Assembly: GCA_003220985.1 (NCBI GenBank)
Contig: QHTY01000201.1
Span: forward strand, 9,837-16,554
Direction of reading: 5' to 3'
Length of the DNA: 6,718 nt
DNA from: Gemmatimonadota bacterium
Lineage (GTDB): Bacteria > Gemmatimonadota > Gemmatimonadetes > Gemmatimonadales > GWC2-71-9
The translations under genes were made by a program, and so were the position numbers. Every line of letters begins with the position of its first letter. The first letter of the stretch is position 1. This document shows positions 6,179-6,718 of the stretch, piece after piece. Under the pieces are notes generated by a model. It worked only from the letters and a program-made list of their open reading frames with translations, searched no databases and was not told the DNA's origin.

Positions 6179-6718
6179 TTGCACTCGTCGGCCGGCGGCT
6201 GCTTTCCACTATTCCCACGTTGTTCGGTGTCCTCGTCGTTGCGTTCCTGCTGCTCAACGTCGTGCCCGGGGACCCGGTCGCCGAGATGGTCGGTGAGCGG
6301 GCCGATTCCGCAACGATCGCCCGGCTGCGCGCCGAGCTGCACCTCGACCAGCCCATCCCTGTCCAGTTCGGGCACTATGTCTGGGGCGTCGTGCGTGGCG
6401 ACTTGGGCCGTTCCTACATCACGCAGCGCCCGGTCCTCGGCGATCTCGCCGAGCGCTTTCCCAAGACGCTCCAGCTCGCCGGCGCGGCGATGCTGCTGGC
6501 CGCCACCTGCGGCATCACCCTCGGCGTGCTGGCCGCGATCCGGCCAGGTGGGATGATCGATCGCGTCAGCATGCTGATCGCCTACGTGGGGATCTCGTTT
6601 CCGGTCTACTGGGTCGGATTGCTGCTGATTCTGCTGTTCGCCGTCGCCCTGCAGTGGCTGCCGCCATCAGGGTATGGAGGCATCGCGTTTCTGGTGCTGC
6701 CCGCATTGACGCTCGGCA
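6175..6718 (+). CDS. Peptide ABC transporter permease, DppB/OppB-like (partial, C-terminus off right edge)
   Basis: GTG at 6175 opens a frame of 181 codons plus one base that stays open to the window end. It begins MIALVGRRLLSTIPTLFGV, with TM1 at about residues 9-29 followed by the conserved NVVPGDP. The extracytoplasmic part has LRAELHLDQPIPVQF and GDLGRSY (75-81), both typical of DppB/OppB/NikB. TM2 is at about 98-122 and TM3 at about 131-159, with SFPVYWVGLLLI (141-152) and LPPSGYGG (162-169), again family hallmarks. The EAA loop that contacts the ATPase should lie beyond the edge. Family length is about 310-340 residues, so a little over half is seen. The start overlaps the stop of the binding-protein gene (GTGA, 6175-6178), which implies translational coupling. 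A DppC-like permease and ATPases probably follow outside the window. Role: one half of the inner-membrane channel of a peptide importer. Confidence 0.93.
   Translation, partial: MIALVGRRLLSTIPTLFGVLVVAFLLLNVVPGDPVAEMVGERADSATIARLRAELHLDQPIPVQFGHYVWGVVRGDLGRSYITQRPVLGDLAERFPKTLQLAGAAMLLAATCGITLGVLAAIRPGGMIDRVSMLIAYVGISFPVYWVGLLLILLFAVALQWLPPSGYGGIAFLVLPALTLG

Noticed and set aside
4883..6184. Long minus-strand open frame (433 codons) antisense to the binding-protein gene
   Set aside because: It is a shadow of the SBP_bac_5 gene. The product is Arg/Gly/Asp/Pro-rich and low in complexity, while the plus strand has unmistakable family motifs, a lipobox and an overlapping downstream permease.

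Overview
The window is high-GC bacterial DNA (roughly two thirds G+C by eye) from a diderm, because it encodes an Omp85-family outer membrane protein and its inner-membrane TamB-type partner. The codon style, the cysteine-bearing Omp85 barrel and the lipoprotein-type peptide-binding protein are compatible with Gemmatimonadota or a related high-GC Gram-negative phylum. That assignment is inference from general impression, not a computed placement. No RNA gene, CRISPR array, insertion sequence or phage gene was seen. Coding sequence fills nearly everything, and the only real intergenic gap is about 25 bp.

Left part (1-4572, minus strand): a two-gene envelope-biogenesis operon. The upstream gene (4572 to 2419) is a TamA/BamA-type Omp85 protein with a signal peptide, three POTRA domains, a C-terminal beta-barrel containing the VRGY motif, and a terminal Phe. 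Its frame is broken twice, near 4053-4060 and near 2885-2900. The two shifts compensate, so the N-terminal and C-terminal parts lie in one frame and the middle in another. The stop codon TAG abuts the ATG of the second gene, a TamB/AsmA-like protein (2418 to 1). That gene stays open for 806 codons and runs off the left edge before its C-terminal TamB domain.

Right part (4598-6718, plus strand): the start of a peptide ABC-importer operon. It holds a complete SBP_bac_5 lipoprotein (DppA/OppA-like), followed with a 4-bp overlap by a DppB/OppB-like permease cut by the right edge.

The two operons diverge from one short AT-richer region. There TTGACG on one strand and TTGACA on the other face each other, and their candidate -10 hexamers overlap almost completely, which suggests one shared bidirectional promoter. 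Nothing here looks like a defence system or mobile element. The points most worth a second look are the doubly broken Omp85 gene, the symmetric divergent promoter, and the long poly-G tracts on the coding strand of the Tam operon.
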